Source: Cololabis saira (taxonomy: Eukaryota > Chordata > Actinopteri > Beloniformes > Belonidae). From it: a DNA stretch of 64,000 nucleotides. The stretch's first letter is position 1. Each line of letters begins with the position of its first letter. The notes beneath the pieces were generated by a model. That model saw only the letters and a list, made by a program, of their open reading frames with translations. It was not told where the DNA came from and did no database searches. The translations under genes and the position numbers were made by a program. Where the stretch lies: positions 28,466,419-28,530,418 of the forward strand of contig NC_084592.1 in NCBI RefSeq assembly GCF_033807715.1, read 5' to 3'. Of this stretch, positions 38,290-52,429 are shown in pieces.

Positions 38290-39379
38290 AAAAAACACAT
38301 TGTAGGTTAAAGCATCTTAAAAATAAAATCTTAAAGGAATAAATTATTGTAATGCCAAAAGGTGTCATGTTGTCATGGTTTCATTATTCAAAAGGTGTTT
38401 GATTGCTCTATTTATGCAATTAATTTACTGAGTTGGAATGCTTTTTCCTTTGCTTGTCCTAAACCAAACCAATCTTTCTTGGGTTTCATCTCCTGCACAT
38501 CCCCAGATAAGACATTCATGTAAACAGCAGATGGATTGTTTACAAAATTCCTGCTCCCTCTTTTGCCCTTTGGTCATAATTGAATGTAATTAGGGAAATG
38601 ATATTGAATGCCTCTCGACTTGAATGCGGGAGTGCTGCAGCTCTTTATATCAGAGGAAAGCTTGGAAAGGAAAATTAAAAACTTGGGCTGGGCTAACTCA
38701 TACAGCACACAGATACAACACATGGATTCTGTAAAAAAGATAAACAAGCACAGCCTACAGGTTTTTGTATGTTGTCTCTTTGCATGGAAAGCCTCATTTC
38801 ACCTCAACCCTTATCCCTCGCTTATTCACCTTGCCCTTTTAAAGGTCATAACAGGGACAAGTGGATATTCCAGGGGTCCTTCAGCAAGATCCATCTAACT
38901 TGTATGTTTGGGCGATTGATTGAGTACAACGCACACCTGCACTTTGACTGATAAAAGACACGCAAACAACTGAGCAGGTGTTGTTCATGAGAAGCACCTG
39001 CTGATGTGAACCATACCTTGGCAAAAAGAGAATTCTGAAGATGTACGATCTAGTTAATCGATCTGAATAAAGCTGGTAAGGGATATAAAACCCATCTCAA
39101 AGTATTTACGCTTCCATCAATAAACGGTTAGACAAGCTGTCCATAAGTGATAAAAGAGTTGCCATCTTTGCCAGGCACCCACTTCAAGGAAGAGGCGGAT
39201 GGCTAATACTCTGTTATACGTCTGTAACAGAGTAACAAGACTGTCTGGAGAGGCTGTATCACAAATGTTGTCACTGAACTTGGGGCCCTAGCTACTGCAT
39301 TGCAATCTGAAGGAACCTCCACCTTTTACTTTTTTTTAGAGAACTGACTCTAAATGTAAAGTAGAAGAAAATAACTGCC
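38290..39379. other. intergenic, no gene recognised
   Basis: AT-rich DNA with no recognisable exon or repeat end. Confidence 0.5.
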
Positions 39380-39383
39380 TTAA

Positions 39384-39723
39384 AGGAGCATGAGGCTCCT
39401 TTTAAGAAATGAGACTCTCTCGCGCCACCCTTCACCACGACGGCCGTTGGGGGTACTGCAGCCAACAGTGAAGCCGGCACGGGAGAACGGGGAGAACGTG
39501 CATGCAGCGTCATGTGACGTCACATCCGCAGGACAGCGCGGGAAATTCGGGACCGAATTGCAGCACATTTTGCAGCACACAGCCTGTTCAAGGCAACAGA
39601 GAGATACACTAGAGGGCTCATTCTTTTTGGTTTGGAACGCTTCATCTGACATTATTACTAGAAAACTTAAAATGTATACAGATTTTTTTCATAAATCTTG
39701 CCAAAATCCGGCCTCAAGCTCCT
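39384..39723. mobile_element. TTAA-flanked MITE, family 2 copy D
   Basis: The 340-bp length and interior match copy C, with ends AGGAGCATGAGGC and GCCTCAAGCTCCT and TTAA at 39380-39383 and 39724-39727. The open frame it carries on each strand also occurs in copy C and is a property of the repeat, not a gene. Confidence 0.85.
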
Positions 39724-39879
39724 TTAAGAGCATAGAATGTCTCAATGCTTTATGAAAGCGCACGCAGGAGAAGGAATACTGATCACTGACCACTGTGAAC
39801 CCACTGGATGAATTACTCCTGCTAAACATCCTTCAGATGTTTCCTTTTTCTTGTACTGTACGTATGCATGTGCGTGACA

Positions 39880-40290
39880 ATAAGAGAAAATACAACGGCA
39901 AATTGAAAAACACGACAAATTGAAAAACACTCAAACACATATTAATGTTGTGAGTAGTCGGCAGCATGTCGACTATAACATCATATTTGTGTCCTGCATC
40001 AAAATATTGTTTGATAATAACAAGTAGGCTGTGGCTATCGGCGCTCATGGTTTTAAGTCATGTACTTCCGGGTCAAACGTTCCTTCGTCCAATCAGCGAC
40101 GAGTCATGTTGCTCGAAGGGTCCTTACCCTTTCCGTTTTGGTTAATGTGTTGTGCTTTCTCTTTTGCCGTTGTGTTTTCTCTTTTGCCATTGTGTTTTCT
40201 CTTTTGTCGTGTTTTTTAATTTGCCATTGCGTTTTTCAATTTGTCGTTGTGTTTTCTCTTTTGCCGTTGTGTTTTGCGCTTCCAGGCCAC
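39880..40290. repeat. inverted minisatellite-like repeat
   Basis: The left side (39880-39930) repeats acaaattgaaaaacac. The right side (40146-40290) repeats its reverse complement as ttttcaatttgtcgttgtg and cttttgccgttgtgttttct about six times. Spacer sequence lies between. It may be a MITE with repeated subterminal motifs. Confidence 0.6.
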
Positions 40291-40356
40291 CGTATAAATC
40301 ACCTTTATTTGCATGAACACAGATTATATTTGGAGAAGACACTAAAAATGGACCAA

Positions 40357-40361
<5 letters not shown>

Positions 40362-40417
<56 letters not shown>
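40362..40417. repeat. (AT)n microsatellite
   Basis: An uninterrupted 56-bp TA run. Confidence 0.97.
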
Positions 40418-40421
<4 letters not shown>

Positions 40422-41333
40422 ACAAAAAATATACAAGTCGGGATGGGGACAGCCACATATGCCTTAATTTATGCATCATTTAACTTCCTTAGCTGCGACA
40501 CAGAGCTTTATTTACTCTTTAGGGCAATTCTGTACCACTTATTGCCAAAGAAGCTTTCATCTCTAAGGTACCTTTTGTTCTTGGCACATTATTTTAAAAT
40601 ATGTGAGCATCATGGAGACTAATGCATGTTTTGAGTGGGTAAGGTTGATCACGACCTTGATTGAAAAAAGGACATTGATACTACTGGTATTTTGTCAGTT
40701 TATTTCATGTTAAAATTTGTAATTATGGAGAAAAAAAATGAATTAATAAAAAAAACAGAGATAGTGTGTGATAGCCTACATGCTATCACCCCTAGTGTAT
40801 CATTGCAAATTGAATAACTGATTTAAAAAATAAAGTTTTTCCAGGTTTTTGTCTATGAAAAGTCACAATGTGGCAAATGAAGCCCACTGTTGGACATAAT
40901 TATGAGCTCCTGTAAACAAGTAGTGCCTATAGGGCTAAACTGAGTATCTGACGCAGTTCTTGTCTTCTCATCCAGAGAGCTCGAGCACTGCTGCATGAAT
41001 GACTCATCAAAACAATGACTAACATCAAGTGACCTGCGAGCACTCTTCAAGTGACAGTCAACTCACAAACTGAATAGCATTTGCTCAGATAAAAACTGCA
41101 TTATGGAAAAAAAGGACAAGTCAGCCCACCCACGATTTCAAGTGCTTCACATACAGGTTTTAATTGGTTTTGGGAAGAATCCAACCACCCCTACACAATG
41201 CTCATGCACATTGAATGTGAAAGATGTGAAAGAAAGTCTGACCATTTCATCGTGGGTGATTTGCATGTCATGGTTGGTAAATTCAGATTACGTGTCAAGT
41301 TGATTTTCAAGTTTCGTATCAGTGTTGACTTTA
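40418..41333. other. intergenic, no gene recognised
   Basis: No exon is recognised. Confidence 0.5.
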
Positions 41334-41415
41334 GGCAAGGCAAGGCAAGGCAAATTTATTTATATAGCACAATTCAACACAAGGTAATTCAAAGTGCTTT
41401 ACATTGACATTAAAA
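41334..41415 (-). mobile_element. LINE-like 3' tail with (CAAGG)n
   Basis: The run ggcaaggcaaggcaaggcaa leads into atttatttatatagcac and taattcaaagtgctttaca. This is a very common fish retroposon terminus, here in minus orientation. No coding part is left. Confidence 0.6.
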
Positions 41416-41419
41416 GCTA

Positions 41420-41510
41420 AGTTAAGTAGCTCTTAACAGCAAAAGACTTCTTTCACAGGCTCCTTAAGAAGGTTTGAAAGAAGTCTTTCGCTGTTAAGAG
41501 CTACTTAACT
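41420..41510. repeat. hairpin, 36-nt arms, 19-nt spacer
   Basis: Arms 41420-41455 and 41475-41510 are reverse complements with one mismatch. The hairpin starts five bases after the LINE-like tail at 41334-41415. Confidence 0.95.
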
Positions 41511-41710
41511 GATCTGGGAAACCGGGCCAATGTTACTAAAAAGTACTATGATACTCTGCAGTTAACCCCCACGCATAACTGTGACATACCTACCTTGGTT
41601 TCTGAGGAATGGATTTCCTGCCATGTTGATGGGAGTTGACCATCAGTTTTACAAAACGTTGGCACAAACAAGCATTAGTTAAAGTCCATTTAAGTCAAAT
41701 TAATGATAAT

Positions 41711-41990
41711 CCAATCAATCCACTTTCTATACCAGTTTTATCCTTTGCAGGGTCACGGGGGTCTGCTGGAGTTGATCCCGGTTCATTACAGGCGAGAGGC
41801 AGGGGTTCACCCTGGACAGGTCACCAGTCTATCGCAGGACCACATATACAGACAAACAACCATGCATGGTTACATCCACACATACGAACATCTATAATCA
41901 TCAATGAACCTAGTATGCATGTTTTTGGACTGTGGGAGGAAGCCGGAGTACCTGGACGGAAGCCACGCAAGCACAGGACGAGAATAAGAA
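41711..41990 (+). repeat. dispersed vertebrate-type repeat, unassigned
   Basis: Contains the phrases ttgcagggtcacgggggtc, accctggacaggtcaccagt and tttggactgtgggaggaagc. I know this combination as a widespread dispersed fish repeat, but I cannot name its class with confidence. Confidence 0.65.
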
Positions 41991-44900
41991 ATAAAGACTG
42001 CATCTAATAAAGGCCTGATATCCTAAAGCAGCGATAGACATCTTATGGTTGAGGTAACTGTGGTGGTTATCTCCAAGTACGTGAGTCAGAATTTCACCCT
42101 GGTCATTATCAAAGTTCAAAGTTGTCTGTTTTGATTTCATTTTCCATTTCTTGTCATCTACACCTAAAGAACCACTTGTGTGAACTTCAACCAAGGTGTT
42201 ACATTTGATTTTGTTTGCATTTGTGTCTATAGCTTCATAATAGAGATGATGCTGAACCTAGTGGGGCTCACAGAGATGATACAGCAATTGCAGCACATGT
42301 GAGAGAGGGGGCAGAGGCACAATTTACACTCACATAGTAACCAGATATTAACTAGTATTTCCAGTTGTGGATTTGGACACACGATGCGTCATCTTACATG
42401 AAAGTGAAAAGGTCAAACTTAATTTGCACTGATGAGGAGGAGATGAGCTGCAACACAGAAGTAGTGTGTGTCTACGATATCCTTCAGCAAAAACAGGAGC
42501 TCCAGGAACTTAAATTATAGTTGGGAACAATTGACAGCTTGTTGGGGAGGGAAGCACCGAGACTCACAAAAGTGAAGATGTACTTCATGTTACTGGTCAC
42601 CCCAACAGAATCTCTGGTCATGCTCCTTCAGGATAAGTTCTCTGCATTTGGAAAAGTTGAGGTATTGTCATAGGGCACAGTTGAACTGTCATAACCTAGG
42701 CACACAGGAACACAACCTTCAACTGGTCTATCTCCAAGTCAGCCTTATTTCCATCATATCTTCTGTGTTATTCTCCACTGTGCCGATCATCTGGGACTGT
42801 GCATGCTTCGAGGAAACCAATGGGCATAGACTGTAACAACGAGTGTATGTATGTTCAAGTGGGAATCGTGCTGCAGCACAACTGGCACTTAAGTGATGTT
42901 TGTGCCAGCGAGAGCGGTGATCTTGAACTGCCATCAATCGTTCCTGGGCGCAGCGGGGTAACACTTGGCCAGCGTGAGTGTGACCTAAAGCAGGACAAAG
43001 CGGTTTTGTTCACAGTAGAACTAGTTTCAGTTGCATTTGAGGGAATATTTCATTACTTTTAGAATGTCTGATCTAGTTTTCCAAGTTTACTTGTGTAAAA
43101 ACCAGCCGAGGTAACTTTAGACTCCCATCTGGGCCATCTGCTCCAACAACTGTGTATCGTTTTACAGCGCCGTGTCCTACATCAATAACGGTGAAACCAG
43201 CTCACAGAGCTACAGTGGACATGATGGCAGAGGTGACTACGGGACTCGAAAAGTCATGACTTAAGAGAAAACAAGAGAGTGACTATACAAGAGTACATTT
43301 TACATGTAAAAGCCCCGTCACCCTCACAGCCGTAAAGGAACCACGTGTGGTGATACTGGCCAAGGTTTCTTTGTGGGGCTTTAACTCACTCCTGTTGCTA
43401 TTCAAAATTGCAAACTATTTTTGATCTCACTGACTGTGGACCGAGAGCTTTCATCCTTTTCATCTCTGCATCTATTAGCAGTATTCTTCTTGTGTTTTAT
43501 CAGTAATCTCCGATTGTCACCAGTTCAGATAATGACCGCGGCCACAGCAACCTGTACTGTCAGTTTTGAATCATCCCCTAAATATCAATGAGTCGCCTTG
43601 GATCAATCCAATGCTTTGATTTTTAATGGACTGGGAACACAAAGGACAATGGGTGAAAATTATGAAAGTCAAAATTAATTATCAAAGTATCATAAGCAAT
43701 GAAAAAATCCAGGGCTTATAAAGCTGAAATTTAGCAACTAAAAGATAACAGATGATTTTAGGCTGAGTTCCTCATGCAAGTTGTTTGTAAGTTTAATAGA
43801 TCTCTTGGCATGGCCCAGATCATTTGCCTTTAATCTCAAGCCAGAAAAACACAAATAAAAAGCTGGAAGGCCCGAGGCTCATCTGGAGTTTAAACAGCTG
43901 CATCATCAGATTACACTGCTGCACAACTTTAAAAACCAAGAGCTGTTATCCTGCACAAGTCTCGCCAACGGCAACGGGACACTGATCAGCTGGTTTGCAC
44001 CTTTCAGTCAAAGGAACCCAGCAACATGCTGCAAATGTAGACTTGTTACTTCAAAAGAAATGAAAAAAATGAATACAAAGTATCAAAAAATACTGTGTTG
44101 GTGTTAAATTCCACCCTAAATCTTAGAATCATTTTGTCCAGTGGCCTGACACCAGTACATCCTCTGAGTTCATTATTATACTGTGGTGTTATCTGTATAA
44201 GAAAATTTGCTTCAAAGGGGCCACCGTTGTCGGAGTGATTAAGAAACTGAGCGTTTCCAGGCACAGTCGGATTTGGGAGATTACAAGTTCACCTCAATCT
44301 TCTGGTGATAAATAAGACAGTAATCAATTCATTTAAAGATGTACATTATATGTATTGTACTCCTGGAAGTATACATATAAAAAGGGACAGCGGTGTATGT
44401 GTGGAGTTTAAAAATCTTTTCTAAAACCTTATCAGTTGTTTACCTTCAGTTAATGTCGGTGGAGGAGTTGGAGCTTGCTCTTGTTGTCTTATCTTTAAAA
44501 TTGACCAGATTGTCTACGTCATTCTTGAGCTGAACTTCCTGCCGGCGCAGTCTGACGTGTGTAAACTAATGTGAATCATCCGCGGTCGAGTCCCAGAAGT
44601 GGCTTGTGTTTAACGGAGCAAAGCAGACGGTGGCTTCTTCCTCAGTGGCGAGGGTGGCTGCGGCTCACAGCAGCTGGCCTGCTGCATCTGCAGCTCCTCT
44701 GCATCCGCTGGAACCAGGAGTTCAGATATCCAATTAGCTTCATTGCGTTAATAACAATCTGCAGTTGGTCCTGTTTACAGATTTCAGAATTAACTCAGAT
44801 TTTGAATCACCGTAAAATGTTATCTGAAAATGTACTAATTAATTGCTATGAATACCTTTTGGCCCAAAATTAGTAAAGATATATTCATGTCTACTTCTAA

Positions 44901-45475
44901 TGCAAATGACTTATACAACACAGTGTCATTCTCAGAAGTCACTTCACTGGGGAAAACATTTTTAAAATGGGATTTTAACAGACACTTAAATATAGTCACA
45001 GACGTGCATCCCAAACACACTCCACACACACAGCACACACACCGAAATGAAACAACTGAGAAGGCAACGCTCCTCCCTTTCTCTCTCTCCTCTTCTGTTT
45101 CCGAGTGCCTGGTTGTCCCATGTCTCCTTTTACTGCAACACAACACATTACACACTCATTCACACACACTACAAGACTCCACACAGTCACCAAACTGCAC
45201 CTACCACTGTCTGGTCTTTTCTTTCCTGCACTTTCATCTCCCACTCTTTCCTGGTCTCTCACGTCCCACCGTCGGTGATCTTAGTCCTCTCTGGCAAAAT
45301 GTTTTATTCTATTTATTTTTCTCATTGGAACAACAAAATATGGCTAGACTGTCAAGAGGGCTGGTGAAGGAAACACACTCTCACACTCACCCATGGACAC
45401 AAAAAGACTGTTGCAAGATTCAAATGCATACAGTACATACGTGGCTTTAGCATTTTGCCAAACTTGGTACTGACA

Positions 45476-45478
<3 letters not shown>
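41991..45478. other. intergenic, no gene recognised
   Basis: About 3.5 kb. A GC-richer patch at 44540-44720 and a CA/TC-rich stretch at 45000-45250 give long frames without conserved content. No spliced exon is supported. Confidence 0.45.

Positions 45479-45515
<37 letters not shown>
45479..45515. repeat. (AT)n microsatellite
   Basis: A 37-bp TA run. Confidence 0.95.
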
Positions 45516-45518
<3 letters not shown>

Positions 45519-47139
45519 GACAAAAGGGGGGAAATAAATGAATTCATAAAGATTTTTCTTTCTACTAGCGTCCACTTGGAACAGAACTTTGCATTAAAAA
45601 TAATGGGTTGCTTTCTCTTGCTTTCCCCGAAGAATCAGTTTCCCTGACAGACTTTTAAATTACAAGGGGAACACCTCTGAGGAAGTGGAAGAATTATGAC
45701 TTGATGACTTGTGCGTGAAGATAAGGGTGAGCCTGAAACGGAAAAAAGTTTTGCTTTTCAAAGACTCATATGCTTTGGCTATGAAATGTGGGTGTGGTGA
45801 GAGAAGATGAGGACATCGTGTGTCCTCCGTGTACTTGGTAGGACGAGCAAGAAGGATTAGCTGGAGCCAAGACAAACTTATAGACACTGAAATAGGCTGA
45901 AGTGAAAGGTACAAGGGTCAGGTTAACCTGCCTGGTTTATTGGTATCTTTAATTGAGTTTTTTTCCTAATTTTTTTTTAGCTATCAGTGTTAGAAAAGTA
46001 TTCATAATACTATTAAAGTGTTACTATCACTGTTTAAACTTTAGGGCTTTTTTTATGAAGAGCACTTTGATTCTCTCCCAAATTGACCTCCAAATACACG
46101 TACATAAGTTAAAAAAGACTGAGTTAGTAGAAGCTGGTATGCAAAGTGGTGATCCAAGAGGATGAGGAAACTGATAAAAGCCATAAATATTAGGAGAAAA
46201 AAATACCTGAGCAAAAAAATTACACATGGACGATGACACAAGGTGTACCTGTAAACCATGACACACTCTGTCCTCCAAGGGTTCAGGCATCTCACACTAA
46301 GCAAGAGCAAGCTTAGTCTTGTGGGTGAATGGGGACAGAAGGAAAGAGGTTTATTCTAGAAAATAAAAAGGAAAGGAGGAACTAAAAAGAGCGGGGAATA
46401 AATAGTTTAGCACATAGTTCACATGGTTGAGCAGGCGTCCCGTGTTCAGAGGCTACATTCGTCATGCAGCCGACACAGGTTCAACTGTCTTTATTGCATG
46501 TCTTCCCCTTTCTCTCACCCCCATTTCCTGTCATTCCACTTTCAATAAAAGTCCCGAGAGCCAAGAAGAAAAATAAATTCTTAGAAAACAAAAACAAAAA
46601 CGTTCAGCGATGCTGCCTGGGAACAGCTGATCATTATTATTATTATCCTTGAGTAGTCTGATTATAAATACTTTTGACTTATGAAAGAGCATTTACAAAA
46701 GAGAAAAGACAGGTCTATTAAAGTGTCTTAAAATTAGTAAATATATTTTTAATATGCATACTTCACTGCCTTTATAAACTCATCGAATTGTTCCTCCTTA
46801 CACGTTTAGCTCATGCAGAAACATGCAAGTCTCACAAACCAGATGCAAACAAAGAACTATATTTTGCCAAAGCACCACTTGTAATGCACAAGTTTTATAA
46901 AGACACATTTGTTGAAACCCTTCCATTAATGAAAGAAACACCCACAACGCTCACTGAAATAACTTGACAAAGGAAGGTTGAAACTACACATAGGCGTGAT
47001 CAATCCACTTCCAGTGATTAAGCTAGGCTAGTCTTGAGGCTTTAGATGGGGTCAGATGGGGATGCACAGAGAGGAGGCCAGAACCTTTTACCTCTCCCTC
47101 AAACTGTGTTTGTTTGTATGTCCTTAAGCTGCTGTCATG
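45516..47139. other. intergenic, no gene recognised
   Basis: No exon or repeat end is recognised. Confidence 0.45.
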
Positions 47140-47200
47140 CCTTTTAAATTGCCCCTAGGGGATAAATAAAGTGATTTTAATTGAATTGAATTGAATTGAA
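47140..47200 (+). mobile_element. LINE-like 3' tail with (TTGAA)n
   Basis: The stretch cccctaggggataaataaag runs into four ttgaa units, a typical retroposon 3' end. Confidence 0.5.
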
Positions 47201-49769
<2,569 letters not shown>

Positions 49770-50130
49770 AGTAGGGGGTGCATTAGTCCCGTGAAATTGA
49801 GTCTCCTGCATGTGTATGAAGGGACAAATTCATGTAAAGGCTACAGTGCAGTTATGGAGAGGCTTACGAGCAAGACAAATCTTATCCCAGGAGGTCCGGG
49901 GCTGTTTCACCGGTTCTGTGCTGTAATAAACAACGTCACTCTGCACGATTTACAACAGCTTGCTTTCATAAACAGGCAGTGTTTGTGCTAGACTGACCTC
50001 CCTCTAGCCCAGATCTGTCTCCTATTAAAATCCTTGGTGTATCATGAAGAGGACAATCACAGTGGTGAACCGCTTTGTACTTCCGTCTACTCAATTCATA
50101 CAAATGAATAAATAGTGGCAACAAATCAAA
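49770..50130 (+). pseudogene. second Tc1-like transposase relic
   Basis: The frame at 49791 reads KLSLLHVYEGTNSCKGYSAV then MERL, recalling the Tc1 LHVxEGTINAExYxxVLExH segment. Near 50005 a shifted frame reads SSPDLSPIK, the SPDLxPIE block that carries the third catalytic position, followed by a CIMKRTIT-like stretch. Stops and frameshifts separate these pieces. It is of a different Tc1 lineage from, or a different part than, the relic at 34955. Confidence 0.6.
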
Positions 50131-50565
50131 GAACAAACACACTTGAGAAGTGAGAAACATGCAATTTCTAGTGTAACCATTTGCTGGGCTAGGTTACACA
50201 CTGGCTGGTTCAACCAGCTCTGACTCCTGGTTGGACACGAAGGACAAAAGGTTTGCTCATCCGCTTGTAGTTGACTCTGAATGAAACCGGACATTGACTG
50301 GTCAATATAAATGGGCTCCACCAGCAGCTGAAATGAAGTATACAACCAAATAATAGCACATTTCCTTTAGCACAGAGCAGCTTAGTCAGCTTAATACGTA
50401 AATGTCATTGCAATCTGCATATTTACTGCAAAAATGGTTGCAATATGTCATGGAATGAATTCTCCTACTTTGTCCGTGGAACAACTATACTAACATGTAT
50501 AAAGTGCTGCATTTTACCACCTACCTTGGGCACATCTCTCATGGGTCAGCCAATAACTAATTGTT
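50131..50565. other. intergenic, no gene recognised
   Basis: No exon is recognised. Confidence 0.45.
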
Positions 50566-50800
50566 ATGGGGTAAATGGCTCAGTTGGTAGAGCGTTCGCC
50601 CATGAACCGGAAGAACAGTGCTTCGAGCCCTACACTCCTGTGTCCACCAAAGTGTCCTTGGGCAAGACACTGAATCCCCAGTTGCTCCCAGGTTAGCGCC
50701 GTTGTATGGCAGCTCCGCCTACAACCGGTGTGTGAATCTGTGCTTGTGTGGGTGAATGTCTACAGTGTAAGGTGCTTTAGGGCTGTGCTTTAGGGCTGTT
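50566..50800 (+). mobile_element. tRNA-derived SINE
   Basis: A polymerase III A box (TGGCTCAGTTGG, 50576-50587) and B box (GCTTCGAGCCC, 50620-50630) sit at tRNA spacing. They are followed by the fish SINE body tccttgggcaagacactgaa, gttagcgccgttgtatggc and ggtgtgtgaatctgtg. The downstream body shows it is a SINE and not a tRNA gene. Confidence 0.85.
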
Positions 50801-52429
50801 TTTGTTGACCGTGACTAGCCTGGTTGGCATGGAAGGGTTCAAGGACAAGCTACTCTTTAGAAACCCAGAGGTGACATCAGTTTGCTCTCCCTCCACTGCC
50901 CCTTGTGTCTATGCCACTCAACTGAATATATTCTCTTTTCTAAAGCAAATGTAAAAATACAGTATAGTGACACAGTTGTGCAACAATTTCCATTATGAGT
51001 TCAGTGTAAATACTGCCATTCATTGTCAACAATAGCTTGACTTACAAGAAAAATCCTTCCCAGTTCTCCATCATATTTCTTTCTTTCCGTGCTAAAAGTT
51101 GTTTCCATCAGGGGAAAAGCAACGCTATTGTTCATTTTGCCTCCTCTTCTTCTTTTTTATTGATTCCAGAGGGGAGAAGGTGCTGGTTACTATTCACTGT
51201 TTCCACCCATGGCCACTCTAAAGGCTGATACATACAGAGAACAGAGAAATTTGTTCTTGATCGCAAAGTGGCAGGAACAAAATTACGTCATTTTGTTCCC
51301 GAAGCTCTGGTTTGGGAGTTCTCGCAGCTTGTTTCAGACACATCAACACATCATCATAAGAACATTTTCTTGTGTGCTGTTTGAGAACTGTTCTGTGATT
51401 GGTCAGAAATGAAGTGAAGCAGAAACGCCATTCCCGCTTTTTTGCTGGTGCAGATATCTCACTGCAGGGCCTGTTGACTCATTCGTAGATGCATTTCAAT
51501 TTCCCAAACTGGACTGCATTTACTGTACACACACTATACACACCACATATACTTTTAAATACAGCATGACAATAAATACGGTTTATCTCTAAGTTAATGA
51601 TATGTCAAATGCCAAATTGGGCAAGAAATTACTCTCACTTACCCAGCCCCTCCCCGATCTGTTTCATTCACTCATCTTAACTCTTGCAGTAGTGTTTGAA
51701 ACTTCATATTGATCCATACTCTTTTCATAATATATAACCTCATGATCTCACCACATGAGTGTTTTCATCACTCATGTGACTTTCGATTATTTTTCTCGCA
51801 TGATCTGGCAACCCTGTATGTGAGCTGCACAAAGGTGCTGCATTGGTAGGTTCCTGTGAGGACTTCCAGGAGTTTTGCACTTGACTTTTGTTGTCATGTA
51901 TGAAATGTCCTGACCAGAATGAACATTGTTCTTTTTTTTTGCTACCTCAAGAAAAAAACAAAACAAATGTCTCTGTTCTTTCGGACTCTGTATCAGCCTT
52001 GAAGTTCGACCGGTATGATTCTCCATTTGCTGCTGTGCACTGTGATACATCCGTTAGACCAAAGATATCTAGTTGGTAATGTAGATGATTTCAGAGCAAT
52101 TATTTTTTGCCTCATGTCTGACAAAAAACATCTTATGTGACGGATTTCAGGCAGAAAATGCCTGCTATGCTAACATTCAATTCTAACTAGCAGGCTTTTC
52201 AAAATCAAACTTATTTCCGTTGTTTCACTCTAAAGTTAAGTTGTATAGACTACAGGCAGCTTGATAGAAAATAGAAAATACGTTTCTCTTTAATTGCAGC
52301 TACGAGTTGTTGTTAGCATCATTAGCATTGTTAGCATTAGTGTCAAGATCTATTACAGTATAGCCTATGTATGTATTGAGCACGAGGCATGTTTCACATT
52401 CAATATGCCCTGATGAAAGTCAAGTAGAA
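50801..52429. other. intergenic, no gene recognised
   Basis: No exon is recognised. Confidence 0.45.

Noticed and set aside
39390..39755. 121-codon plus-strand frame, similar to one at 30188
   Set aside because: The similarity comes from the two copies of the 340-bp MITE; it is not a gene family.
44540..44720. Possible first exon of a neighbouring gene
   Set aside because: The patch is GC-richer, but the translation shows no known domain and I found no convincing promoter or donor.
44848..45450. 200-codon plus-strand open frame
   Set aside because: It is mostly translated CA- and TC-rich low-complexity DNA, with no domain, splice context or conserved motif.
50571..50645. Possible tRNA gene
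   Set aside because: A and B boxes are present, but the sequence continues into a fish SINE body and lacks a sound cloverleaf end.
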